A DNA stretch of 64,000 nt from Dyella sp. AtDHG13 (lineage in GTDB: Bacteria; Pseudomonadota; Gammaproteobacteria; Xanthomonadales; Rhodanobacteraceae): NCBI RefSeq assembly GCF_003201105.1, contig NZ_QICJ01000006.1, positions 230,490 to 294,489 of the forward strand, given 5' to 3'. The notes under the pieces are model-generated. The model was not told the DNA's origin. It saw only the letters and a list, made by a program, of their open reading frames with translations, and ran no database searches. Position 1 is the first letter of the stretch, and the number at the start of each line of letters is the position of its first letter. Positions 57,072 through 64,000 of the stretch are shown piece by piece. Position numbers and translations under genes: made by a program.

Positions 57072-58271
57072 ATGGCAAAGATCAAGCTCACCAAGACCGC
57101 CGTGGAGTCGGCCCAACCCCAGGCCAAGGATGTTGAACTGCGGGATACCGTGGTGCCCGGCTTCCTGTGCAAGATTACCCCGACCGGCCGCCGGGTGTTC
57201 ATGCTCCAGTACCGCACGAACTCCGGCCAGCCCCGCAAGCCCTCGCTGGGGCTGTACGGGGAGCTGACCGTCGAACAGGCACGAGTCAAGGCACAGGACT
57301 GGCTGGCCGAGGTTCGCCGGGGCGGCGACCCCGGCGGCGCCAAGGCCGAGGCGCGCAAGGCGCCCACGATGGCCGAGTTGTGCAAGAAGTTCATGGAGGA
57401 CTACTCCAAGAAGCGCAACAAGCCCAGCACGCAGGACGGCTATCAGGGCGTCATAGACCGCAACATCATCCCGCTGCTGGGCCGCAAGAAGGTGCATGAC
57501 GTGAAGCGGCCCGACATTGCCGGGCTGATGGAGAAACTGGCCTACAAGCCGACCGAGGCGAACAAGACCTTCGGCGTGCTGCGCAAGATGTTCAACCTGG
57601 CCGAAGTGTGGGGCTACCGCCCGGACGGCACGAACCCGTGCCGCCACGTCCCCATGTACCCGCCGGGCAAGGAAACCCGGCTCATCGTGGACGAGGAAAT
57701 GGTGCGGATCTTCCGCCAGTTGGAGAAGCTGGAGGCGGAGGGGCTGGAGAACTACGTCATCCCGCTGGCGATCCGGCTGCAATTCGAGTTCGCCGCCCGG
57801 CGCTCCGAAATCTGCCCGCTCGAATGGAGCTGGCTGGACTTCGAGAACCGGCGCGTGGTGTGGCCCGACAGCAAGGTCGGCGGCATTTCCAAGCCCATGA
57901 GCGAGGAAGCCTATCGGCTGCTTTCGACGGCGCCGCGCCGGGAGGGCTGCCCCTACGTCCTGCCATCGCCGAACGACCCGGCCAAGCACCTGACCTTTGG
58001 CGAGCACTATGGCGGCTGGTGCCGGGTGCTCAAGGCCGCCGGCGTCCCGCACGTCGGCACGCACGGCATCCGCCATCGCTCGACGACCGACATTGCCAAT
58101 TCGGGCGTGCCGACCAAAGTGGGCATGAAGCTGACGGGCCACAAGACCGTAGCGATGTTCATGCACTACGTCCACACCGAGGACAAGCCGGTGCGCGATG
58201 CGGCCGAACTGGTGGCCAGCCGGCGCCAGGCCATCACGGGCGCACGCCAGCTTGCGGAGGCGGCGGCATGA
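57072..58271 (+). CDS. int: Tyrosine site-specific integrase (Tn4371-ICE type)
   Basis: 399 residues. N-terminal arm-binding domain (KLTKTAVESAQPQAKDVELRD, written in part), SAM-like core-binding domain about 100-200, and a catalytic domain with R243 (AARRSEICPLEW), H331 and R334 (THGIRHRS), H357 (LTGHKTVAMF) and nucleophile Y366 (MHYVH). All five expected positions are intact, so it should be active. GAGGAG at 57060-57065 supports ATG 57072. Its stop overlaps the DUF1016 gene by ATGA. Confidence 0.93.
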   Translation: MAKIKLTKTAVESAQPQAKDVELRDTVVPGFLCKITPTGRRVFMLQYRTNSGQPRKPSLGLYGELTVEQARVKAQDWLAEVRRGGDPGGAKAEARKAPTMAELCKKFMEDYSKKRNKPSTQDGYQGVIDRNIIPLLGRKKVHDVKRPDIAGLMEKLAYKPTEANKTFGVLRKMFNLAEVWGYRPDGTNPCRHVPMYPPGKETRLIVDEEMVRIFRQLEKLEAEGLENYVIPLAIRLQFEFAARRSEICPLEWSWLDFENRRVVWPDSKVGGISKPMSEEAYRLLSTAPRREGCPYVLPSPNDPAKHLTFGEHYGGWCRVLKAAGVPHVGTHGIRHRSTTDIANSGVPTKVGMKLTGHKTVAMFMHYVHTEDKPVRDAAELVASRRQAITGARQLAEAAA

Positions 58272-59332
58272 ACACGCGCCGGTCATCCGCAGCATCGTCC
58301 ACAGCGCCTTCGGCGCTGCTGGGCGACATTCGGGCACTGATCGAGGCGGCGCGCAAGCGCGCCGCCTCGACGGTGAATAGCGAGCTGACGATGCTCTATT
58401 GGCGCATCGGCCAGCGCATCCGCACGCAGGTCTTGGACGGGCGCCGGGGCGCTTATGGCAAGGAAGTCCTGCCCACCCTGGCGGCGCAGTTGGTGAAGGA
58501 GTACGGCGGCAGCTTTGCCGAGCAGAACCTGCGCCGCATGGTGCAGTTCGCGGCCACCTTCCCCGACGAGCAGATTCTCGTATCACTGATACGAGAATTG
58601 AGCTGGACGCACTTCATCGCCCTGATCCCGCTGAAAGACCCGCTCCAGCGGGACTACTACGCACAGATGGCGAGCACCGAACGCTGGAGCGTGCGGACGC
58701 TGCGCGAGCGCATCGACTCGATGTTGTACGAGCGCACGGCGCTGTCTCAAAAGCCGGGCGAGACGATCGCACAGGAGTTGGCGAAGATGCGCGATGCGCA
58801 GCGAATGTCGCCCGCCCTGGTCATGCGCGACCCCTACATCCTCGACTTCCTGGGGCTGCGGGACACTTGGCAAGAAGGCGACTTGGAGGCGGCGATCATC
58901 CGCGAAATGGAGTCGTTCTTGTTGGAGCTGGGCGCGGGTTTCAGCTTCGTGGCCCGGCAGAAGCGCATCCAGATCGACGGCGAGGATTTCCACCTCGACC
59001 TGCTGTTTTACAACCGCAAGCTGCGGCGGCTGGTGGCAGTGGAGTTGAAGGTCGGCGAGTTCAAGGCAGCTTTCAAGGGACAGATGGAGCTTTATCTTCG
59101 CTGGCTGGACAAGCACGAACGGGAGCCGGAGGAAGCCTCGCCGCTGGGGATCATCCTTTGCACCGGCAAGAAGCGCGAGCAGATCGAATTGCTGGAGTTG
59201 GACAAGTCGGGCATCCACGTCGCCGAGTACCTGACCGCCTTGCCGCCGAGGGGCGTGCTGGTGGAGCGGCTGCAACAAGCAACGCAACGGGCGCGGTTGC
59301 AGATCGAGCAGCGCAAGACCGACAACGAGTAG
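58268..59332 (+). CDS. DUF1016 (YhcG) PD-(D/E)xK nuclease-fold protein
   Basis: 354 residues. N-terminal DUF1016_N helices (STVNSELTMLYWRIGQRI, FAEQNLRRMVQFAATFP, LSWTHFIALIPLKDPLQRDYY) and a C-terminal nuclease fold: FHLDLLFYNRKLRRLVAVELKVG, in which the Asp and the E-x-K are the metal site. YhcG-like proteins are common on mobile elements, suspected to act in DNA repair, restriction or defence; the role is not established. Translational coupling to int suggests co-production during excision. Confidence 0.9.
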   Translation: MNTRRSSAASSTAPSALLGDIRALIEAARKRAASTVNSELTMLYWRIGQRIRTQVLDGRRGAYGKEVLPTLAAQLVKEYGGSFAEQNLRRMVQFAATFPDEQILVSLIRELSWTHFIALIPLKDPLQRDYYAQMASTERWSVRTLRERIDSMLYERTALSQKPGETIAQELAKMRDAQRMSPALVMRDPYILDFLGLRDTWQEGDLEAAIIREMESFLLELGAGFSFVARQKRIQIDGEDFHLDLLFYNRKLRRLVAVELKVGEFKAAFKGQMELYLRWLDKHEREPEEASPLGIILCTGKKREQIELLELDKSGIHVAEYLTALPPRGVLVERLQQATQRARLQIEQRKTDNE

Positions 59333-59359
59333 TCCTGTCTCAAGCAGTCGGGCGTCCCG

Positions 59360-59684
59360 GCGTGCCGCCGTCGCGCTGTCGTGCTGCGCATCGAGCCTCG
59401 CTGCGCGAGTCTCGCCCCTGTCGGGCTTCCATCACTGACGCCTCCGGCCCGGCTCGCTGATCCGCGCCTGCGCGCTTCGCTTGCCAAAAACCCGCGTGCG
59501 TGGGGTGGTGTGAGGGGGCGGTCTTGCTGTGTCCCTTCACCGTATCACGGCGTTCTCGCCGTGCAAGGGCTGCGCGCGCCTTGCGCGCTTGCGTCCTGGC
59601 GGCCGTCTGCGACCCCTGACTGCTGCGCTGCGCCGTGAGGGCGACGGTTCCGGGCAATTCCGCCCTTGCAACCGGAGAACCGTC
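59360..59684 (+). repeat. Modular noncoding leader, copy R1
   Basis: A GC-rich 325-base stretch before the gene at 59685. It contains module a (GTCGCGCTGTCGTG at 59370, TGCGCATCGAGCC at 59385), module b (GCCTGCGCGCTTCGCTTGCC at 59466-59485, next to a mismatched hairpin 59446-59452 / 59462-59468) and module c (CACGGCGTTCTCGCCGT at 59546-59562, then GGGCAATTCCGCCC just before the ribosome site). Module a recurs at 62932, b at 61791 and 63049, c at 61868. Confidence 0.9.
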
Positions 59685-60077
59685 ATGAACGACAAATCAC
59701 ACGTTTCCCTCGAACAGCACGTTTGCCTGGTCTGCGGCACGGCGTTCGACACCGGCGCGATCCTGCTGGACAAGCGCCTGCGCGCGAGCATGGAGCGCCA
59801 CACGGCGACCGGCTGGGGCCTGTGCCCCGAGCATCAGAAGCTGGCCGACGATGGCTTTGTCGCGCTGGTCGAATGCGATCCGCAGCGCAGCGGGTCGCAG
59901 GCTGGCGGGCGCATGAAGCCCGAGCAGGCATACCGGACCGGCCGGCTGGCCCATCTGCGGCGCACGGTGTTCGCGCAGGTGTTCAACGTGCCGATCGCGG
60001 ACGAGCAGGCTTGCGTGTTCGTTGAGCCTGGCGTGATCGAGCAGTTGCAGTCGATGACAGCGCCGGCGGCGGGCTGA
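59685..60077 (+). CDS. Conserved ICE backbone protein, zinc-binding-like
   Basis: 130 residues, no recognised family name. HVCLVCGTAFDTGAILLDKRL has a CxxC pair and WGLCPEHQKLADDGF a C-x-x-H, together a possible four-ligand zinc site. The second half, RTVFAQVFNVPIADEQACVFVEPGVIEQL, is compact and mixed alpha/beta. ACCGGAGAACCGTC precedes the ATG at 59685. It follows leader R1. Function unknown. Confidence 0.75.
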   Translation: MNDKSHVSLEQHVCLVCGTAFDTGAILLDKRLRASMERHTATGWGLCPEHQKLADDGFVALVECDPQRSGSQAGGRMKPEQAYRTGRLAHLRRTVFAQVFNVPIADEQACVFVEPGVIEQLQSMTAPAAG

Positions 60078-60125
60078 TTGCGTCGTGCGGCCTTCGGTGC
60101 GTCGCTCCTTCGCGGGCGGCGCACA

Positions 60126-60154
60126 TTTTCATATCCCCCCAGGGGGGATACAAT
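60126..60154 (+). promoter_or_regulatory. Metal-regulated promoter with operator in its spacer
   Basis: -35-like TTTTCA at 60126-60131 and -10 TACAAT at 60149-60154 are 17 bases apart, and that spacer is filled by the perfect 9-1-9 palindrome TATCCCCCCAGGGGGGATA (60132-60150). C/G tracts flanked by AT are the known operator style of CsoR/RcnR regulators. The transcript should begin near 60161, the ATG of the regulator, which has no ribosome site, so a leaderless message is likely. Confidence 0.82.
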
Positions 60155-60160
60155 TGCCAC

Positions 60161-60418
60161 ATGAACGCGACACACAAGCACTCAACCCATCCCGATCTCG
60201 TGAAGCGGCTGAAACGCGCCGATGGTCATCTTCGGCACGTCATAGGGATGATCGAAAGTGGCGAATCCTGTCTCGACATCGCCCGCCAGCTCGCGGCGGT
60301 GGAAAGCGCGGTGACGGCCGCAAAGCGCGTCCTGATCCACGACCACATCGACCATTGCCTGGCCCATGACGAAGACTCCGTTTTGACCGAAATGAAGGCA
60401 CTGACCAAACTGCTCTGA
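60161..60418 (+). CDS. CsoR/RcnR-family metal-sensing repressor, nickel/cobalt type
   Basis: 85 residues, all-helical CsoR fold. Gap-free alignment from the conserved Gly (G22) with E. coli RcnR puts H5, C37, H62 and C66 at the four metal-ligand positions (H-C-H-C). RcnR has H-C-H-H, copper CsoR has x-C-H-C; H-C-H-C is the pattern of the nickel sensor InrS. It should release the operator at 60132-60150 when metal binds. The MFS exporter starts nine bases after its stop. Confidence 0.88.
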   Translation: MNATHKHSTHPDLVKRLKRADGHLRHVIGMIESGESCLDIARQLAAVESAVTAAKRVLIHDHIDHCLAHDEDSVLTEMKALTKLL

Positions 60419-60427
60419 GGCCCGCCG

Positions 60428-61738
60428 ATGCTCTCCGTCCTGAAGAACCGTACCTATCGTCACCTGTTCGCCGCTCAGGTGATTGCGCTTGTCGGCACCG
60501 GCCTGATGACGGTGGCCCTTGGCCTGCTTGCCTACGATCTGGCCGGGGCGAATGCCGGCGCGGTACTCGGGACGGCACTCGCAATCAAGATGCTGGCCTA
60601 TGTCGGAGTCGCCCCGGTCGCGCAGGCGTTCGCCGACCGGCTGCCGCGACGGTCGTTGCTCGTTGCCCTTGACCTAGTACGAGCATCCGTTGCGCTCTGC
60701 CTGCCCTTTGTCAGCGAAATCTGGCAAATCTATCTGCTGATCTTCGTCTTGCAGGCGGCGTCCGCAGGCTTCACGCCGACCTTTCAAGCCACTATCCCGG
60801 ACATCCTTCCCGACGAAGACGAGTACACGAAAGCACTGTCGCTTTCCCGGCTGGCCTACGATTTGGAAAGCCTGATTTCCCCGATGCTGGCCGCCGCGCT
60901 ACTGACGGTCATCAGCTTCCACAACCTGTTTGCCGGAACGGTTCTCGGCTTCCTCGTGTCAGCCGCGCTTGTGGTCAGCGTGAGGCTTCCCACAACCGTT
61001 CCCGGCCCGCGTCGTGGCATATGGGATCGCACTACGCGGGGCACGCGCATTTACCTCGCCACGCCGCGCCTTCGGGGTCTGCTGGCGATCAGCCTCGCGG
61101 TGGCAGCAGCGGGGTCAATGGTGATCGTGAACACGGTGGTCATCGTGAAGGCACGCTTCGGCCTGGGCGAATCCGAGGTAGCGTGGGCGCTGGCGGCCTT
61201 CGGAGGCGGGTCGATGGTTGCGGCCTTCGCGCTGCCTCGCCTGCTCGACAAGATTGCTGATCGGCCTGTCATGATTGCGGGAGCGACGATGCTGGTTGTG
61301 GGAACGGCAGCCGGGGCAATGATTCCGACATATGCCGTTCTGGTGGTGATCTGGTTGGTGGTCGGCTTCGGCTACAGCGTGGCGCAAACACCTTCCGGCC
61401 GGCTGTTGCGCCGCTCCGCTCACCCCGAGGATCGCCCCGCGGTCTTTGCCGCGCAATTCGCCCTCTCCCATGCGTGTTGGCTCATTTGCTATCCCTTGGC
61501 CGGTCGCTTCGGCGCTGCCTTTGGGCTGCAATCGACCTTCATCATCATGTCGCTGATTGGTCTTGTCGGAGTGGGACTGGCGCTGTGGCTCTGGCCCGCT
61601 AGTGATTCTTCCGACATCGCCCACGATCACCCTGATCTACCGCCAGATCATCCTCACTTGCGCGAACATGCAGACCGAGGCGGGCACCGTCATCCCATGA
61701 TCGTTGACGATCTGCACCGGGACTGGGCGCGCATTTAA
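60428..61738 (+). CDS. MFS metal exporter with His-rich tail (NreB/NrsD-like)
   Basis: 436 residues, twelve predicted helices. MFS features: FADRLPRRSLLVALDLVRA between TM2 and TM3, FTPTFQATIPDILPDEDEYT in the central loop. After the last helix (about residue 390) comes a cytoplasmic tail with eight His: AHDHPDLPPDHPHLREH and GGHRHP. Such tails mark the nickel (sometimes cobalt) exporters NreB and NrsD. Forms a two-gene unit with the repressor before it and looks like cargo inserted into the ICE backbone. Confidence 0.85.
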   Translation: MLSVLKNRTYRHLFAAQVIALVGTGLMTVALGLLAYDLAGANAGAVLGTALAIKMLAYVGVAPVAQAFADRLPRRSLLVALDLVRASVALCLPFVSEIWQIYLLIFVLQAASAGFTPTFQATIPDILPDEDEYTKALSLSRLAYDLESLISPMLAAALLTVISFHNLFAGTVLGFLVSAALVVSVRLPTTVPGPRRGIWDRTTRGTRIYLATPRLRGLLAISLAVAAAGSMVIVNTVVIVKARFGLGESEVAWALAAFGGGSMVAAFALPRLLDKIADRPVMIAGATMLVVGTAAGAMIPTYAVLVVIWLVVGFGYSVAQTPSGRLLRRSAHPEDRPAVFAAQFALSHACWLICYPLAGRFGAAFGLQSTFIIMSLIGLVGVGLALWLWPASDSSDIAHDHPDLPPDHPHLREHADRGGHRHPMIVDDLHRDWARI

Positions 61739-61751
61739 GAACTGCCCGCCT

Positions 61752-62006
61752 TTCACATCGCTGATGCCTCCGGCCCGGATTGCTATTCGGGCCTGCGCGC
61801 TTCGCTTGCCAAAAACCGCGTGCGTGGAGGTGCGAGGGAGGCGGTCTTGCTGTCCCCTTCATCGTGCCACGGCGTTCTCGCCGTCAAGGGCTGCGCGCCG
61901 ATGGCGCTTGCGTTCTGGCGGCCGTCGTTGACCCCTGACTGCTTGCGCTGCGCCGTGCCCCGGAAGGGTCGGGCAATTCCGCCCGGCAACCTTTCAGGAG
62001 TTCACC
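61752..62006 (+). repeat. Modular noncoding leader, copy R2
   Basis: Matches R1 along nearly its whole length through modules b and c, with many point differences. The module-b hairpin is kept (61772-61779 / 61786-61793, one G-T pair), as are GCCTGCGCGCTTCGCTTGCC at 61791-61810, CACGGCGTTCTCGCCGT at 61868-61884 and GGGCAATTCCGCCC at 61971-61984. Module a is absent. It ends at the ribosome site (CAGGAG, 61996-62001) of the DUF2958 gene. Confidence 0.9.
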
Positions 62007-62357
62007 ATGAACAACGCACTCATCACTGACGAGCAGCGCATCGTGCTGCTGGCCAACGGCCGCGAATCCTTGGAGAACCCGGACTTCGATCCGGCACCCG
62101 TCGTCAAGCTGTTCACGCCGGATGCCGGCGCGACCTGGCTGCTGACCGAGATTGATCCCGATGACCACGACCACGCCTTTGGTCTTTGCGACCTGGGCCT
62201 GGGGATGCCGGAAATCGGCTGGGTCAGCCTGGGCGAGCTGGCGACCGTGCGCGGCAGGCTGGGCCTGCCGATCGAGCGCGACCTGTCTTTCCGCGCCGAG
62301 AAGCGGTTGAGCGCCTACGCGCGCGATGCCCGGTTGGTCGGGCGTGTCGTCGTCTGA
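62007..62357 (+). CDS. DUF2958 family protein
   Basis: 116 residues. Family pattern: ALITDEQRIVLLANG, VKLFTPDAGATWLLTEIDPDD, AFGLCDLGLGMPEIGWVSLGEL and LGLPIERDLSF. DUF2958 proteins are small cytosolic products common on ICEs and broad-host plasmids, of unknown function. Follows leader R2 and is followed after 65 bases by another small backbone gene. Confidence 0.88.
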   Translation: MNNALITDEQRIVLLANGRESLENPDFDPAPVVKLFTPDAGATWLLTEIDPDDHDHAFGLCDLGLGMPEIGWVSLGELATVRGRLGLPIERDLSFRAEKRLSAYARDARLVGRVVV

Positions 62358-62422
62358 ACCAGCCCTTGGAGCGCCGCAAGGCGCTCCTTGCGCTTTCCCA
62401 ACCTTCGCAGGAGATCAATGCC

Positions 62423-62701
62423 ATGAGCAGCCATCACGACTACATCATCGAAATCACGGCGCAACACGATGCGCTCAAGCCGTTCGCGCCGGAGAACGGT
62501 CAGCCCTTGCGCTTCAAGATCGGCGACGCGGTGATCTACACCAACGAGTTTGGCGCGCAGTTCCGGCGCCGCGTCACCGGGTTCTACCAGCCTACCGAGC
62601 CTTCGGGGCTGTATGCGCGTGGCAGGCGCTACTACCTGAACTCGACTTCGCCTTGGATGCCGGTTGCGGAATCCAGCCTGCGTCCTGACGACTCGGCGTG
62701 A
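62423..62701 (+). CDS. Small conserved ICE backbone protein
   Basis: 92 residues, no named family recognised. FKIGDAVIYTNEFGAQFRRRVTGFY looks like a small SH3/KOW-like barrel, with RRYYLNSTSPWMPVAESSL after it. GCAGGAG at 62407-62413 precedes ATG 62423 (ATG 62418 is out of frame). Probably co-transcribed with DUF2958. Confidence 0.75.
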   Translation: MSSHHDYIIEITAQHDALKPFAPENGQPLRFKIGDAVIYTNEFGAQFRRRVTGFYQPTEPSGLYARGRRYYLNSTSPWMPVAESSLRPDDSA

Positions 62702-63412
62702 TGCCTAAGTGCCCCTGACGGGGCGTTGCGCGCTGCGCTTGCCTCCAGGGGAAAGCCCTGCGGGCTATCCCCGCCGCGCGATGCTTGGCGCCCCTCAAAG
62801 ACCGCCGAACCGGCTGCGCCGGATCGGCCAGACCACGGCAGTCGCTGTCGAACCTGTTTCCCGATGACTGGCGCATGAGCTTGTGCATCGAGCCTTGAAG
62901 GCTGTGCGTCCCCGGCCAAGAAACGTGGCCGGTCGCGCTGTCGTGCGCGTTGCGCATCGAGCCGCCTGCGGCGTCTCGCCCCTGATGGGCTTCCATCGTT
63001 CCCTCGCTCCGCTCGGCTGACGCCTCCGGCCCGGATTCCTAGATCCGGGCCTGCGCGCTTCGCTTGCCGTGCGGTCGGCGTGTTGAGGGGCCGTTGCCAT
63101 GTCCAGCCGTCTCCCCTGACTTCATCACCTTCACCGCGACTGTAGCCCGCGCCCGTGTGCCGTCAAGGCGCGCAGGGCCGTGTCCTCGGCTGCGCCTGCG
63201 GGCCGCACCAACCCTGCGCTTGCCTCCTTGACGGCACCCGTTCGCGCGCTCCTGACCGTCGCGGGCGATGAACTCAGGAAAGACGGTGGCAACAGGGCCA
63301 ACCGGGTTCCTCGTGCCGACCGCACCGAACAGCCGAAAGGCTGGGCTTCCGAATCTAGGAATCCGGTGTGCGGTGAACAGCAAACCCTTTTTTCTTTGTC
63401 AGGAGAAATGCC
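62702..63412. other. Long noncoding leader region before DUF932
   Basis: About 710 bases with no supported gene. It holds leader copy R3 (62931-63068) and further GC-rich segments able to fold, such as GTGCCGTCAAGGCGC near 63157 facing GCCTCCTTGACGGCAC near 63222, an inverted pair (TGCCGTCAAGG / CCTTGACGGCA). AGGAG at 63401-63405 is the ribosome site of the DUF932 gene. Confidence 0.7.
62931..63068 (+). repeat. Modular noncoding leader, copy R3
   Basis: Shares module a with R1 (GTCGCGCTGTCGTG at 62932, TGCGCATCGAGCC at 62951, then GTCTCGCCCCTG and GGGCTTCCATC) and module b with both others (20 identical bases at 63049-63068). The module-b hairpin is perfect here: GGCCCGGAT 63028-63036, loop TCCTAG, ATCCGGGCC 63043-63051. 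Module c is replaced by different sequence. Confidence 0.88.
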
Positions 63413-64000
63413 ATGCAACTCGCATCCCGCTTCGCTTCCCGTTCCCCGGTGCTGCGTTCGGAACGTCCCTTGTCCCTTGTCCGATGACCAAATCCGGGCC
63501 GTGGCCCCGTCCATCTTCGCGGACGCCCCGCACGAAAGCCGCTCGCAGCGGTACAGCTACATCCCCACCGCGACCGTGCTGCAAGAACTGCGCGGGGAAG
63601 GCTTCGAGCCTTTCATGGTGACGCAAACCCGCGTGCGCCACGACGACCGCCGCGACTACACGAAGCACATGATCCGGCTGCGCCACGCCAGCCAGATCAA
63701 CGGCCGCGAGGCCAACGAAATCATCCTGCTGAACTCCCATGACGGCACTAGCAGCTATCAGATGCTGGCCGGGATGTTCCGCTTCGTTTGCAGCAATGGC
63801 CTTGTCTGCGGCGACACCGTGGCCAACGTGCGCGTTCCCCACAAGGGCGACGTAGCGGGGCACGTCATCGAAGGCGCTTACGAAGTCCTGCACGGCTTCG
63901 ACCGGGCGCAGGAATCCCGCGATGCCATGCGCGCCATCACGCTCGACGCCGGGGAATCGGAAGTGTTCGCCCGCGCTGCGCTGGCATTGAAGTACGACGA
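63413..64000 (+). pseudogene. DUF932 gene, frameshifted near its start (runs off window)
   Basis: ATG 63413 opens MQLASRFASRSPVLRSERPL, the normal DUF932 start, but the frame stops four codons later (TGA 63485-63487). A tandem copy of CCCTTGT (63467-63473 and 63474-63480) adds seven bases. Removing one copy restores SERPLSDDQIRAVAPS and the full domain continues in that frame to the window end: YSYIPTATVLQELRGEG, FMVTQTRVRHDDRRDY, IILLNSHDGTSSYQMLAG, FVCSNGLVCGDTVANV. DUF932 (YfjQ-like) proteins are usual in ICE leading regions. It could still be made from an internal GTG or by slippage. Confidence 0.88.

Larger units (their letters stand above)
56940..64000. mobile_element. Left part of an integrative element (Tn4371-like ICE)
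   Basis: From the integrase at 57072 onward all genes are mobile-element backbone or cargo: integrase, DUF1016 nuclease, small conserved proteins, nickel-type resistance pair, DUF2958 and DUF932. The order integrase, DUF1016 then DUF2958/DUF932 is that of Tn4371-family ICEs. Conjugation genes, if present, lie to the right of the window. The exact left end lies somewhere between the terminator at 56895 and 57071; no tRNA gene or duplicated attachment sequence could be identified, so the start given is approximate. Confidence 0.8.

Noticed and set aside
59360..63068. CRISPR-like array
   Set aside because: The repeats are few, long, unevenly spaced and diverged, with genes between them; there are no regular spacers or cas genes.

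Overview
The window is high-GC DNA from a gammaproteobacterium of the Xanthomonadales (Lysobacterales). The gene orders and protein types (PepSY/DUF2271/DUF4198/ApbE/flavoreductase set, type IV minor-pilin operon, leuS-lptE-holA-nadD, Fiu/PiuC, DipZ/MsrB) fit the family Rhodanobacteraceae (Dyella or Rhodanobacter-like). This placement is inferred from gene content; there is no rRNA in the window.

Layout. 1-182: 5' part of a response regulator. 424-5192: a five-gene redox/iron operon whose DUF2271 protein carries a clear ApbE flavinylation motif. 5205-7245: four minus-strand genes (HutD, GNAT, SET methyltransferase, ComEA-like HhH protein). 7441-17117: housekeeping and accessory enzymes (M20 peptidase, PLP-binding YggS, NlpC/P60 hydrolase, SDR-like protein, glyoxalase I, M28 peptidase, rhomboid, amino-acid permease, Asp/Glu racemase). 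17234-20074: rapA. 20352-27741: fimT-pilVWXY1E minor-pilin operon with a CRP/Clp-like site upstream. 27769-30964: piuC and a Fiu-type siderophore receptor. 31270-42161: panE, M13 peptidase, phospholipase C/acid phosphatase, Tat-exported multicopper oxidase, DUF502, DUF4442, S9 peptidase. 42246-46794: thioredoxin-TPR chaperedoxin and a split pqiA1-pqiA2-pqiB-pqiC lipid-transport operon. 46963-51961: leuS-lptE-holA-nadD. 52197-56802: Tat-exported MsrB with DipZ, a two-lobed retropepsin-like lipoprotein and an outer-membrane barrel.

57072 to the window end is the left part of an integrative element, most like the Tn4371 family of ICEs: tyrosine integrase, DUF1016 nuclease, small backbone proteins, DUF2958 and a DUF932 gene disrupted by a 7-bp tandem duplication. 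A nickel/cobalt-type cargo pair (CsoR/RcnR-family sensor plus His-tailed MFS exporter) sits inside it. Backbone genes are separated by long GC-rich noncoding leaders built from shared modules with conserved hairpins; this is the least explained structure in the window.

Three complete palindromic repeat elements of about 130-150 bp, each between convergent genes, and one degenerate piece are scattered through the chromosomal part. Most chromosomal genes are tightly packed, with many 4-bp ATGA overlaps showing translational coupling (apbE/flavoreductase, GNAT/hutD, fimT/pilV/pilW, pilY1/pilE, pqiA1/pqiA2, pqiB/pqiC, holA/nadD, int/DUF1016).
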